DNA from: Westiellopsis prolifica IICB1
GTDB taxonomy: Bacteria > Cyanobacteriota > Cyanobacteriia > Cyanobacteriales > Nostocaceae
Direction of reading: 5' to 3'
Length of the DNA stretch: 53,926 bases
Assembly: GCF_004323185.1 (NCBI RefSeq)
Contig: NZ_NAPS01000001.1
Location: 2,988,645-3,042,570 of the forward strand
Shown here: positions 1 through 7,322 of the stretch, one piece after another
How the letters are laid out: every line of letters starts with the position of its first letter
Numbering within the stretch: position 1 is the stretch's first letter
The notes under the pieces: model-generated
Seen by the model: the letters and a program-made list of their open reading frames with translations, nothing else
What the model was told of the DNA's origin: nothing
Databases searched by the model: none
Made by a program: the position numbers and the translations under genes

Positions 1-35
1 GGGGAAAGGGGAAAGGGGAAAGGGGAAAGGGGATT
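1..35. repeat. Short tandem heptamer repeat GGGGAAA
   Basis: Four full copies of GGGGAAA followed by a degenerate copy open the window. It is a cyanobacterial STRR of the same class as the repeat inside the 3' end of the next gene. No coding sequence is seen between it and position 137. Confidence 0.9.
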
Positions 36-137
36 AGTAATTTAGCTAGAACCGACACAAACCCCACGACTCACTCGTTCACAAAGTGTTCCCAAAGGTC
101 ATCGTAGGTACTTCACAAAACAATACAGTATCCTAAA

Positions 138-470
138 TTAACTTTCCCCGATCCCCGATCCCCGATCCCCGATCCCCGATCCCCTATCCCCTTTCCCCTT
201 TCCCCTACTTTCCCAGCGCCACAAAAAGACAGCTACCGTAATGACTCCGAGTTGTAGTGCAAAATTGGGTAAAGCTGTCTCAAGATTACGTCCAGCTAAG
301 ACTTGGAAAAAGAAGATAAATGCACCAATGAAACCCGAAGCACCACCAGCAATGTAAATAAATTTACGTATGTTGCGATAAGGGGCTGCGATTTCTGCTT
401 TCAGACGAGCGTATTGTTCTGGGTTAACTGAACTTTGGGATGAGCGGTTTTCCGGGTTTGGTTGTACCAT
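138..470 (-). CDS. DUF3493-family small membrane protein
   Basis: A 110-residue protein with two predicted membrane segments (about residues 36-58 and 66-84) separated by a short loop. The core (PEQYARLKAEIAAPYRNIRK followed by a glycine-rich first helix) matches what I recall of the DUF3493 family, which in plants includes a photosystem II accumulation factor. A role in thylakoid biogenesis is only inferred. The last 20 or so residues (Gly/Lys/Arg/Asp/Ser rich) are translated from tandem CCCCGAT heptamers at 146-207, so the native tail has been replaced or extended by a repeat. The gene is divergent from tRNA-Thr, with 34 bases between them. Confidence 0.75.
   Translation of the reverse strand: MVQPNPENRSSQSSVNPEQYARLKAEIAAPYRNIRKFIYIAGGASGFIGAFIFFFQVLAGRNLETALPNFALQLGVITVAVFLWRWESRGKGKGDRGSGIGDRGSGIGES
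146..207. repeat. CCCCGAT/CCCCTTT heptamer array inside the DUF3493 gene
   Basis: About five CCCCGAT units grade into CCCCTAT and CCCCTTT units. Because the period is 7, the array reads through all frames. Here it encodes the C-terminal tail of the gene at 138-470. Confidence 0.9.
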
Positions 471-504
471 AATATTAAATACGCTATAATTACTGACTGT
501 TTGT

Positions 505-576
505 GCCGATGTGGCTCAGTGGTAGAGCACTCGATTCGTAATCGAGCGGTCGCGGGTTCAAATCCCGCCATCGGCT
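505..576 (+). tRNA. trnT: tRNA-Thr (anticodon CGU)
   Basis: A 72-nt cloverleaf. The acceptor stem GCCGATG (505-511) pairs with CATCGGC (569-575), with U discriminator at 576. The anticodon stem CTCGA/TCGAG carries the loop TTCGTAA, so the anticodon is CGT and reads ACG (Thr). The T arm has the expected GGTTCAAATCC core. The 3' CCA is not encoded. No integrated element is seen at its 3' end. Confidence 0.97.
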
Positions 577-589
577 TTGTCGAAACAAT

Positions 590-632
590 AAGGTATGCAG
601 GCTATAACAAAGACTTTTGTTCTGCATACCTT
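590..632 (+). terminator. Stem-loop downstream of tRNA-Thr
   Basis: AAGGTATGCAG (590-600) and CTGCATACCTT (622-632) form a perfect 11-bp stem, with an inner AACAAA/TTTGTT stem in the loop. It is followed by an AT-rich stretch with only short U runs. The position 14 nt after the tRNA suggests a terminator, but a dispersed hairpin repeat is possible. Confidence 0.5.
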
Positions 633-722
633 AATTATTTAAATACACTCAAATACGCTTGAATATACTTCTACGTACATTTGATTTAGGTCAAATTTAG
701 GACATCTCATTTGATCCAAGCC

Positions 723-890
723 ATGATCGGGCAAACTCATCGCAAGCGCGATTTGAATGGTGGAAAATCTGGATTTTATTTATTCATCCCCCACACCGAA
801 GAAACTTTCTACTTTGGTGCAAGAGAAGAGCTACTTAACCAAATCCAGGAAGTAAAAAAACAAACCATCAATCACCAATGGTCCTTCTAA
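723..890 (+). CDS. Small hypothetical protein (55 aa), possible gene remnant
   Basis: The reading frame from ATG 723 gives a basic N-terminus and a segment reading SGFYLFIPHTEETFYFG followed by an amphipathic helix, a composition more protein-like than a random frame. The same frame is open upstream to position 690, with TTG 711 as an alternative start. No clear Shine-Dalgarno sequence is visible. It overlaps the 3' end of the convergent pentapeptide gene by 23 bases. I do not recognise the family. It may be the surviving C-terminal piece of a larger gene, or spurious. Confidence 0.3.
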   Translation: MIGQTHRKRDLNGGKSGFYLFIPHTEETFYFGAREELLNQIQEVKKQTINHQWSF

Positions 891-1722
891 CCAAAATAGC
901 CACCAGCAAACTCAACATCAAATAACCAAGGAAGGCTTCAGTCGCAGCAAAGATTCTGCCAATAGCAGATACAGTTTGAATTTCACTACCAGCAGAGGTG
1001 AACGTCATAATCGAAAAATAAAGTCCATTCCATAAACCCGGCTTGTTCAGAGAACCAACAAAGCCTGCATACAACAGCCCAAATACAACAACTATCACCA
1101 AACAACAAAGGAAAAATCGAGAAAATGAACGTCCATAATCACATGTAATTTCCAAAACCTTTGCCAACACAGGATGCTTAGTCTTAAGGTTTTCAATTCG
1201 CTGTTGGTTGGTTGCATAGTCTTGCAACATTGCAGCTAAATTGAAATCGATGACTTTAAGACTGACTCCAACAAAACTGGTTTTGTTATTAAACTCCGCC
1301 TTGTCAATCAGCACATCATTCATCCTGGCATAGTCAAAACAAGTGCCTTTGATGTTTGATTCAGAAAGCCAAGAATCTGTTAGATTGGTACTCTTGAGGT
1401 TGGCGTTTTCCAGGTTTGAACTAAAAAAGTCAATTTTGCTTAAGTCGGCTCTGTACAAATCTTCCCCAACCAGCGATATTCCACGAATATCTGTATGTCC
1501 GTAATATCTGCCAACCATTTCATCTAGTATTTGTCTTTTGTATCCATTTGCTCGCCACCTAGTCAAAATGTGCTGGCCTGTTGGGGTAAACCATCTGCTT
1601 TTGAGTTGCTCTTTTGTCAGATTTACAATTGTCAGCAATTCATCGTCCCCTGTATCCAGGTTAATGCCTGGATTTATAAAAAACTCTGGGGTAATTTTTA
1701 AATTTTGACCTTGGGACTGCAT
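868..1722 (-). CDS. Pentapeptide-repeat protein with two-TM ion-channel-like C-terminus
   Basis: 284 residues. The N-terminal 75 residues are soluble and carry a motif seen in cyanobacterial pentapeptide proteins (LTRWRANGYKRQ). Residues about 80-160 contain A(D/N)LxxxxF-type pentapeptide repeats (DLYRADLSKIDF, NLENANLKSTNL) that should form a right-handed beta-helix. Two membrane helices (about 203-222 and 258-278) flank a re-entrant pore-like segment, the Ion_trans_2 layout of K+ channels. The expected TVGYGD selectivity filter is replaced by FTSAGSEI (241-248), so K+ selectivity cannot be assumed. No RCK/TrkA domain is present. The protein may be a non-selective channel or a membrane-anchored scaffold. 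Confidence 0.8.
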   Translation of the reverse strand: MQSQGQNLKITPEFFINPGINLDTGDDELLTIVNLTKEQLKSRWFTPTGQHILTRWRANGYKRQILDEMVGRYYGHTDIRGISLVGEDLYRADLSKIDFFSSNLENANLKSTNLTDSWLSESNIKGTCFDYARMNDVLIDKAEFNNKTSFVGVSLKVIDFNLAAMLQDYATNQQRIENLKTKHPVLAKVLEITCDYGRSFSRFFLCCLVIVVVFGLLYAGFVGSLNKPGLWNGLYFSIMTFTSAGSEIQTVSAIGRIFAATEAFLGYLMLSLLVAILVRRTIGD

Positions 1723-2009
1723 AAGCCAACTCGACCATCGCGACCAACTTTACTTTCAATCGTGCCAGGATATCAAATTTCCTTGTCGTTTTTCACCACT
1801 CCGACAGTAAACTTAACCTGGCTCAATTCAAAGGATCTAATTACCGCATTCGGTAATTAGAAAAATAAAAACCGTCACTCGTGACGGCTCACTTGCTCAA
1901 ATCATTGCTCAATTCAATACGGTTGGTGTTAGTCGATAAGCGCAAAAGCTCAAAACTTTAAAACTGAACCGTATTGACTGATAACTGATAACTGATAACT
2001 GATAACTGT
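1723..2009. other. Spacer with two perfect hairpins and an ACTGATA repeat
   Basis: CTAATTACCG (1837-1846) and CGGTAATTAG (1851-1860) form a perfect 10-bp stem with a 4-nt loop. CCGTCAC (1872-1878) and GTGACGG (1881-1887) form a second hairpin. Four ACTGATA heptamers at 1977-2006 run up to the stop codon of csaB. No gene is seen. Confidence 0.8.
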
Positions 2010-3050
2010 TCACTGACTTAGGGCTTGGTGCAACACTTCGCGATGAATCAGCGCCCTATCTACTAAAAACTGGATTTTTTCTGATGATAATGGATCACCA
2101 TTGGCGTAATGCTCAATCCAAGTTTTACTAATAACATTGGGGTCATCTGGTAAATTTGCCAAATCCCACCCCGGCATATCTAAATCTTCCATCAAACGGT
2201 TAACTTTTGGGTCATAGCTTAAAGCAAAACAGCGACAACCTTCGCTAGCTGCCATGATTAAACTATGCAAACGCATTCCGATCGCCATTTCAATTCCGCG
2301 AAATACACCTTTTAACAGTTGTGGTTCTTCCAAGCAGAGAATTTGACTCACATCCTTGAGTGCTGGTTGAATTACTTGGGCGAGATTCAAATCTTGTGCC
2401 TTTTGGAACGGTAGCAGTACAATAAAAGTCTGCGTGGCTTTTTGAAAATCTACCAAAGCGCGAATCAGATGACTCAGGCGAGTTGGGGTAAGTTGGGGAT
2501 GCGATCGCAATGTGACAGCAACTCTTGGTGCTGATAAATTCCATAGTCCGGGGACTGGTTTGGATTGTAACGCCCACACCGGATCGGGTGCGAGGATGTG
2601 GGGAATTTGCCAATCAGATAGTAAACTAGCCGAAGCGCGATCGCGTACACTTACCTGCGTACAACCTGCAAAAGTTTGTCGCGCTAACCAACGTGTCACC
2701 CCACGATGTAAAGGGCCAATACCTTGCGCCCAAGCTACTGTTTTTAAACTCATTTTTTGAGCTACGCTCATCATCGTCCCATAGTAAAATGGGCTGATGG
2801 CACTGGTGGCATCTTGGATTAAACTACCGCCACCCCAAATTAAAGCATCACAAGAACGTAAACCTTTAATTAAACTGGGAAAAGCCATACGTTCATAAGC
2901 TTCTACGCCATAGCGATTTCGTGTTTCCTCTGGATTGCCAGAAAGAACCACTGGTGTGACATCAGATGGTAACATTTGTAGTAGCGTTGCCAACAAAGCC
3001 TCATCGCCACCATTTCCTTTCCCGTAATATCCAGACAATAACGCCCGCAT
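2010..3050 (-). CDS. csaB: Polysaccharide pyruvyl transferase CsaB
   Basis: 346 residues, full length for the CsaB family. The N-terminus MRALLSGYYGKGNGGDEALL is the family's glycine-rich nucleotide-sugar loop. Later landmarks are WGGGSLIQD (about 72-80) and the C-terminal MRLHSLIMAA segment (about 258-267) with the conserved RLH. CsaB enzymes transfer pyruvate from PEP to a cell-wall polysaccharide as a ketal, which in other bacteria anchors SLH-domain proteins. That fits an organism whose porin at 17915-19489 carries an SLH domain. The start ATG 3050 is unambiguous. Its 3' end abuts a heptamer repeat, and a 108-bp MITE-like element lies upstream. Confidence 0.92.
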   Translation of the reverse strand: MRALLSGYYGKGNGGDEALLATLLQMLPSDVTPVVLSGNPEETRNRYGVEAYERMAFPSLIKGLRSCDALIWGGGSLIQDATSAISPFYYGTMMSVAQKMSLKTVAWAQGIGPLHRGVTRWLARQTFAGCTQVSVRDRASASLLSDWQIPHILAPDPVWALQSKPVPGLWNLSAPRVAVTLRSHPQLTPTRLSHLIRALVDFQKATQTFIVLLPFQKAQDLNLAQVIQPALKDVSQILCLEEPQLLKGVFRGIEMAIGMRLHSLIMAASEGCRCFALSYDPKVNRLMEDLDMPGWDLANLPDDPNVISKTWIEHYANGDPLSSEKIQFLVDRALIHREVLHQALSQ

Positions 3051-3113
3051 CTTAGCCTTTTGAGATATATAGATATTCAGATTATTGTATTGGTTGGCGA
3101 TGAAGAATCAGCG

Positions 3114-3221
3114 AATACCATTTTACGTTAATAGCGATACATATGAATCTTGTACCAGACGTAGCATTGCTACGTCTGGTACACACCTGTATTTGTATCA
3201 AGATTTTTGTGAAATGGTATT
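3114..3221. mobile_element. MITE-like element (about 108 bp) with an internal palindrome
   Basis: AATACCATTTTAC (3114-3126) and GTGAAATGGTATT (3209-3221) are terminal inverted repeats with one mismatch. The centre holds a perfect palindrome, 16-bp arms TGTACCAGACGTAGCA and its complement at 3151-3183, of the dispersed family listed elsewhere. The right end supplies the stop codon region of the GMC gene. No coding capacity. Confidence 0.6.
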
Positions 3222-4761
3222 ACTGGCGATTCAAAAACCTATCCATGCTTCGTTCTGCCAAAGCTGCGATCGTCAGTGAAGGGTTAGCGCAAGCTGTCGA
3301 ACCTGGGATCAGGGAACCATCAACAACAAATAAATTAGCATAGCCGTGAACTCTACCGTAATCGTTACATACAGCACCAATAGTTGCACCGCCAAGGGGA
3401 TGACCTGTGCTGCTAAAGTCAGGTAATGCAGCTACTTTTGTACCATTGGCTTGATTAATTTGACGATAAGTATACTGATAAGCCAAGGCAATTTTTCGAT
3501 TGTTGTTTGACTGGCTAGGCCAGAATAAATCAGCAGACTGAGTAGAAGTATTGTAGGTGAGATAACCTTCCGGCTTGGCAATACCTAAACCAAGAGGAGT
3601 AATTACACCTTCTGGCACGATGGGGAAAGGAACTTGCTCGATAATGACTGGTGCAATCGGATTATCAAGATAGTCAATGACTGCTGCTGCTGGACCACCT
3701 TGTTTAGGGTTAGTGGGAGTATTGCAAATTATCGGACTGACTGCGTCGCAGTTAGTACCCCAAAATTTCCCTACCTGATTATTGAGGCGATTGAGGGTAC
3801 GATTGTTTTGAGCGCGTAATAAAAGTTCAGTAGTGCCAATTGAACCAGCTGCTAAAAACAAACAGTTACAAATAAAAGACTTTTGGTCAATTACAGCCCC
3901 TTGTTCAGTGATTTGATTGCAGACAATCCGGAAACGCCCATTTGTTTCTTCTATGGAAGTTACTACATGCAAAGGTCGAATTTCAACGTAACCAGTGGCT
4001 TCTGCCATGCTGAGGTAATTACGGTCTAAACTATTTTTTGCACCGCTATTGATACCGTAATAGACTTGACCTGTTATGGCAGAAGGAACCTTTTGACCTG
4101 CAATTTCCTGACGAATGATATTCCAATCAACCGCAATATCAAGCTTGCGACCTTTAAGATTAGCTTTGGCTGCTAGTTCTAGGAAAGTGCGAGTTGATAA
4201 ATAGTAGTTTGTTTGGAGAATATCGTCTGGTATGGGGGACGGTTGAAGGATAGAACGGACTCGTGGGTAATAGATGCGATCGAGTTCGTCATAATCAATA
4301 TTATTGGGAAAGACTTGGTAAAAAGTTTCTCGACTTGGCTGATAGGAAACAGCATTGTAGACAAGTGAACCACCCCCAACTCCTGCTCCTCGGTAGACAG
4401 TGATGCCATTGCCTACTTTAATATCAAGGACACCAGTATAAATATCAATCGGAACCTTGTTAAATATAACTGTAGTTGGACTGAGCCAACTAGAGCGACC
4501 ATCTGGTTTTTGGTATGTGCAGAAAGTATCATTCGTGTTAGTTATTGGCCATCGTCGTCCCCGCTCTAGTACTATGGTTTCAACGCCTGCTTCACCAAGA
4601 CGCAATGAGGCGACAGCGCCACCAAAACCACTTCCAATTACAATCGCCTCAACAGATTCTTCCCCACCAAAAGCAGAAGTACGGAAATTAGAAACACCAA
4701 TGCTTGCGGTTGCTGCTAATGTTGCTTGAAGAAAGCGACGACGATTCAGTACACAAGACAT
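3220..4761 (-). CDS. Tat-exported GMC-type FAD oxidoreductase (cholesterol oxidase-like)
   Basis: 513 residues. The N-terminus has a twin-arginine type signal (NRRRFLQ then a hydrophobic stretch to about residue 31), implying folded export with bound FAD. The dinucleotide-binding motif VIGSGFGGAVASLRLGEAG lies at about 41-59, followed by a GAGVGGGSLVYNAV segment (about 125-138) as in cholesterol oxidases. The C-terminal block contains HPLGGATIGAVCNDYGRVHG and VDGSLIPGSTACANPSLTI, with the His and Asn expected for the GMC active site. The substrate (sterol, hopanoid or other alcohol) cannot be inferred. The stop codon sits in the terminal repeat of a MITE-like element. Confidence 0.88.
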   Translation of the reverse strand: MSCVLNRRRFLQATLAATASIGVSNFRTSAFGGEESVEAIVIGSGFGGAVASLRLGEAGVETIVLERGRRWPITNTNDTFCTYQKPDGRSSWLSPTTVIFNKVPIDIYTGVLDIKVGNGITVYRGAGVGGGSLVYNAVSYQPSRETFYQVFPNNIDYDELDRIYYPRVRSILQPSPIPDDILQTNYYLSTRTFLELAAKANLKGRKLDIAVDWNIIRQEIAGQKVPSAITGQVYYGINSGAKNSLDRNYLSMAEATGYVEIRPLHVVTSIEETNGRFRIVCNQITEQGAVIDQKSFICNCLFLAAGSIGTTELLLRAQNNRTLNRLNNQVGKFWGTNCDAVSPIICNTPTNPKQGGPAAAVIDYLDNPIAPVIIEQVPFPIVPEGVITPLGLGIAKPEGYLTYNTSTQSADLFWPSQSNNNRKIALAYQYTYRQINQANGTKVAALPDFSSTGHPLGGATIGAVCNDYGRVHGYANLFVVDGSLIPGSTACANPSLTIAALAERSMDRFLNRQ

Positions 4762-5274
4762 ACTTCACTCCTGCACACTTGAGTTTACAGTGATTGATTT
4801 ATATAAGTTGAAAAACTAAAACCCCGACTTATTAGCCGGGGCGACTTTTACTACACCTCTTGCACAATCAAAAAAATATCAGTATTAAGAAGCTGAGACT
4901 TGCCAAATTGCCGAATTGACAATTGGAAAGTGGGGAAACAAGATCCTCGAAAAAGATCCCCGACTTGCGACGCACCCCCAAAACCTCACGCTTCACCCTT
5001 AAAACCTCAAACTTCACCTTCAAAACTGGGAACTTCAGGCTTTGAACAAGAAACTTCTAGTAGTCTGACAAGTCAACTTTGCTAGGTAAACCAATTTCTC
5101 ATCTTATCCTCTCCTCCTCTTCCTCTGCGTTCTCTGCGCCTCTGCGGTAGCCTACGGCAAGCCGCTGTCGCGTCTACGTTCTTTTACCCCTCAAAGTTAG
5201 GTTGTCAGAGTACTAGATTAAAACTAGGACTTACGCACTATACAAATTGGCTATTATGTGGACAATGGTTCGTT
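4762..5274. other. Repeat-rich spacer between the GMC gene and the 21-bp array
   Basis: No gene seen. Contents: a CCCCG/CGGGG hairpin at 4822-4841; an AAACTTC/AAACCTC-rich stretch at about 4980-5060 that resembles the stretch at about 10015-10100; a dispersed sequence rich in TCTGCG and CCTCTGCGGT at 5122-5150 that recurs at 49086-49112; and a lone AGGACTTACGCA at 5226-5237, matching one end of the MITE at 7450-7551. Confidence 0.7.
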
Positions 5275-5379
5275 CACAAACCAAGTGCGTTGGTTCACAA
5301 ACCAAGTGCGTTGGTCCACAAACCAAGTGCGTTAGTCCACAAACCAAGTGCGTTGGTCCATAAACCAAGTGCGTTGGTC
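5275..5379. repeat. Five tandem 21-bp repeats
   Basis: Five units of 21 bp, each of the form CAC/TAAACCAAGTGCGTTRGTY, with only single-base differences. The period is a multiple of three, so the array is open in phase with the RHH gene starting at 5383 and would encode VHKPSAL heptapeptides if translated from an upstream TTG. The array ends 3 bp before that gene's ATG. Confidence 0.95.
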
Positions 5380-5382
5380 CAT

Positions 5383-5511
5383 ATGAAAAACAAACAATTA
5401 AGATTGAGGATGCCTGAACGACGTTTTTATAAGCTACACTTATGTGCCGTCCAATCCGACAAAACAATGACTCAGATAATTGAAGAAGTGACATACTCCC
5501 ACACTGAATGA
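5383..5511 (+). CDS. Short ribbon-helix-helix-like protein, probably 3'-truncated
   Basis: 42 residues from ATG 5383. It aligns with the RHH protein at 6785-6964: basic strand LRLRMPERRFYKL versus LRIRMSKRRMDKL, then DKTMTQIIEE versus DTTMTHVIED. Similarity stops after IIEE, where the terminal hairpin sequence of the IS element begins (5498), and the last residues (SHTE) are read from the IS end. This suggests the gene was cut by the insertion, or that the IS boundary was captured as its 3' end. The strand-helix pattern suggests an Arc/CopG-type DNA-binding dimer. There is no obvious RBS. In-frame extension through the 21-bp repeats is possible but less likely. Confidence 0.5.
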   Translation: MKNKQLRLRMPERRFYKLHLCAVQSDKTMTQIIEEVTYSHTE

Positions 5512-5528
5512 GTACATTACAGTGTGGG
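5498..5528 (-). repeat. IS right-end (RE) hairpin, likely part of the tnpB guide RNA scaffold
   Basis: CCCACACTG (5498-5506) and CAGTGTGGG (5520-5528) form a 9-bp stem. It lies just past the tnpB stop, where the right-end omega RNA of IS605-type elements is normally encoded. The hairpin as an IS end is well supported by its copy at the other end; the RNA is inferred. Confidence 0.7.
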
Positions 5529-5532
5529 CTTC

Positions 5533-6723
5533 TCAGACAATCCGGCTATTGCTTAGGAGGCTCTGAGCTTTAAGAACGGAATGCCCTACCGCCCTTTTTC
5601 TTATATTGATCGCTGCATTGTGATCACGGTCTAGATAACAACCGCACTGGCAAGAGTGCCATCTTTCATGCAGTTTTTTAGGAACTTTCACCCCACAACT
5701 AGAACAGTCCTGAGAAGTACCGTCAGCGTTCACAGCTATTACCAACAACCCAGCATTTTCGGCTTTGGTGGTTAGAATTGACAGGAAACTTGACCATCCA
5801 GCATCATGCATAGATAAGGCAAGTCGCGTTCTTGAAAGTCCTTTAACGTTGAGGTTTTCATGAGCCACAACATCATATTTTGTCAGCAATTGTTTTGCTG
5901 TTTTGAAATGAAAATCTCTGCGTTGATCAGCAACTTTCTTGTGTTGCTTACCCAGTTGTTGAACAGATTTCTTCCTACGGTTACTACCTTTCTTACGACG
6001 AGAAACCCGTTTTTGGATAACCCGTAATCGTTTCTGTGCTTTGCGATAATGTTGAGGGATTGCAACAGCTTCACCTTCAGAAGTGGTGAGAAATTCCTTT
6101 AAACCCATATCAATACCTATTATTGATTCAGGATTGATGTCAGGTTTGACACTAGGGACTGTTGCATCTTCAAGGCTTAAGATTATATAGTAACCATCAG
6201 CTTTTTTGGTAACAGAAGCAGTTTTTATTTTGAAACCATCTGGCAAGGGGCGATGCAAAATAATTTTTACTTTACCAAACATTGGAAGATTAATTAAGTT
6301 CCCTTGCAAACATCCATCTTTCATTTGTGGATAAGTAAAAGTCCGATAACGGTTACGAGATTTAAATCTCGGTCTACCACTACGATTTCCTTTACTATCT
6401 CCGCTTAAAAAGCGGTCAAATGTTACCTTAGCTCTTTTAACAATATCCTGTAGAACCTGTGAATAAATTTCACCGTACCAAGGATGAGTTTTCTTGAGCA
6501 ATGGTAAAGTTTTCTTTTGGCTGTAATAATCTGGATTATTTCTTAACTCAGGCAGATGACAAACAAGCGGACAAGCATTAATTGAACAACGATTTTGTTC
6601 ATACCAATTAAATCTATCTGCCAGTAAATAATTATATTGAGCGCAAAGCATAGACAACCATCGGTCTATTTCAGTAGCTTGTTGCTTTGTTGGACGTAGT
6701 TTGTATTGGTACGCTGTTCTCAC
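5533..6723 (-). CDS. tnpB: TnpB RNA-guided nuclease of an IS200/IS605-type element
   Basis: 396 residues from the GTG at 6723, chosen because an AAGGAGG Shine-Dalgarno (6735-6741) lies 10 nt upstream and the product then begins (V/M)[14 protein letters not shown] like other TnpBs. An upstream ATG (6747) would add 8 residues. The N-terminal OrfB HTH domain is followed by a RuvC-like core with all three catalytic acids: Asp in GIDMG (residue 205), Glu in VVAHENL (289) and Asp in LDRDHNAA (367). The zinc ribbon CSSC...CQCGC is complete. TnpB is an omega-RNA-guided DNA nuclease that favours element retention. Length and motifs indicate an intact, possibly active protein. Confidence 0.95.
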   Translation of the reverse strand: MRTAYQYKLRPTKQQATEIDRWLSMLCAQYNYLLADRFNWYEQNRCSINACPLVCHLPELRNNPDYYSQKKTLPLLKKTHPWYGEIYSQVLQDIVKRAKVTFDRFLSGDSKGNRSGRPRFKSRNRYRTFTYPQMKDGCLQGNLINLPMFGKVKIILHRPLPDGFKIKTASVTKKADGYYIILSLEDATVPSVKPDINPESIIGIDMGLKEFLTTSEGEAVAIPQHYRKAQKRLRVIQKRVSRRKKGSNRRKKSVQQLGKQHKKVADQRRDFHFKTAKQLLTKYDVVAHENLNVKGLSRTRLALSMHDAGWSSFLSILTTKAENAGLLVIAVNADGTSQDCSSCGVKVPKKLHERWHSCQCGCYLDRDHNAAINIRKRAVGHSVLKAQSLLSNSRIV

Positions 6724-6784
6724 TTGTTTATAACCTCCTTGATACATCTATGTTAGCATATGCGAGGAGACGTTGAGGATATTT

Positions 6785-6964
6785 ATGAAAGATGATTATT
6801 TAAGAATACGGATGAGTAAACGTCGGATGGATAAGCTACGTTTATACGCTCAAATGAAAGATACGACTATGACTCACGTTATAGAAGATTTGATTGATTC
6901 GTTAAAAATTCCAGATGTTGACAAAAACTCAACTACCCCTCAACCTGTTAAACCTGCGGTTTAA
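6785..6964 (+). CDS. Ribbon-helix-helix-like passenger protein of the TnpB element
   Basis: 59 residues from ATG 6785, preceded by GAGG (6775-6778) at good spacing; an upstream in-frame TTG (6773) would add four residues. The N-terminal strand LRIRMSKRRMDKLRLYA and helices DTTMTHVIEDLIDSL fit a CopG/Arc-type fold. The Pro/Lys-rich tail (KNSTTPQPVKPAV) is probably disordered. It is divergent from tnpB, with about 60 bp between the starts, and lies inside the IS left end. It is well placed to regulate tnpB or element activity, but this is inference. A homologous fragment lies at 5383-5511. Confidence 0.7.
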   Translation: MKDDYLRIRMSKRRMDKLRLYAQMKDTTMTHVIEDLIDSLKIPDVDKNSTTPQPVKPAV

Positions 6965-6992
6965 TTCAGTCAAGGGGCGTTTCGTTTTTGTC

Positions 6993-7045
6993 CGGGCATT
7001 CATCCCAACACTGAATCAAAGATTACAGTGTGGGGCTTCTGCCCG
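6993..7045 (+). repeat. IS left-end (LE) hairpin
   Basis: Inner arms CCCAACACTG (7004-7013) and CAGTGTGGGG (7026-7035), with one mismatch or bulge, are extended by an outer stem CGGGCA (6993-6998)/TGCCCG (7040-7045). The right arm plus CTTCT repeats the right-end sequence in the same orientation. Confidence 0.7.
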
Positions 7046-7055
7046 AATTAGCTAA

Positions 7056-7322
7056 TCTTATGCACCCATAGAATCTGAGGTAGTATTTGATCGCACACGC
7101 GATCGCTACCTATGGATGGATCTCGGTTGGGATGGCGATCGCCGAGTGCATGGCTGCTTGGCACATATTGATCTGATTGATGGCAAAATTTGGATTCAAA
7201 GAAATGGAACAGAAGAAGGAATTGCAGCAGATTTAGAACGAGCAGGAATTCCCAAAGAGCATATTGTACTTGGGTTCCGTCCACCAGAATTGCGACAATA
7301 TACAGATTATGCTGTAGCTTGA
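7056..7322 (+). pseudogene. xisI: xisI fragment (fdxN element excision controlling factor I family), 5' truncated
   Basis: The frame open from 7056 to the stop at 7320-7322 encodes about 88 residues matching the XisI family from its early middle to its C-terminus: IESEVVFDRTRDRYLWMDLG, DRRVHGCLAHIDLIDGKIWI, QRNGTEEGIAADL and the terminal GIPKEHIVLGF...YTDYAV. Family members are about 110 residues and start with a helical segment that is absent here. The break falls about 10 bp from the IS left end, so the element or an associated rearrangement removed the 5' end. No xisH and no missing 5' piece were seen on the other side of the IS. An internal ATG (7116) could still give a 68-aa product. Confidence 0.85.

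Larger units (their letters stand above)
5495..7050 (-). mobile_element. IS200/IS605-type element with tnpB and an RHH passenger, no tnpA
   Basis: The element is defined by two subterminal hairpins sharing a directly repeated sequence (TTACAGTGTGGG then CTTCT, with an extra G in the right copy): 5498-5528 beyond the tnpB stop and 6993-7045 beyond the RHH gene. Direct rather than inverted orientation of the end hairpins is the IS605 hallmark. Between them are tnpB (minus) and a divergent RHH gene (plus). No HUH tyrosine transposase (tnpA) is seen, so transposition would need TnpA in trans, as for IS1341-type elements. Exact ends are uncertain by roughly 10-15 bp. Confidence 0.8.

Noticed and set aside
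505-632. tRNA-Thr as an integration (att) site
   Set aside because: No integrase and no duplicated tRNA 3' end was found. The downstream foldback is better explained as a terminator.
5275-5379. 21-bp tandem array as a CRISPR array
   Set aside because: Units are contiguous with no variable spacers, and no cas genes are present in the window.
5231-5494. Minus-strand frame through the 21-bp repeats encoding PTHLVCG units
   Set aside because: It is the complement of the array and of the RHH gene, with no start signal or homology.
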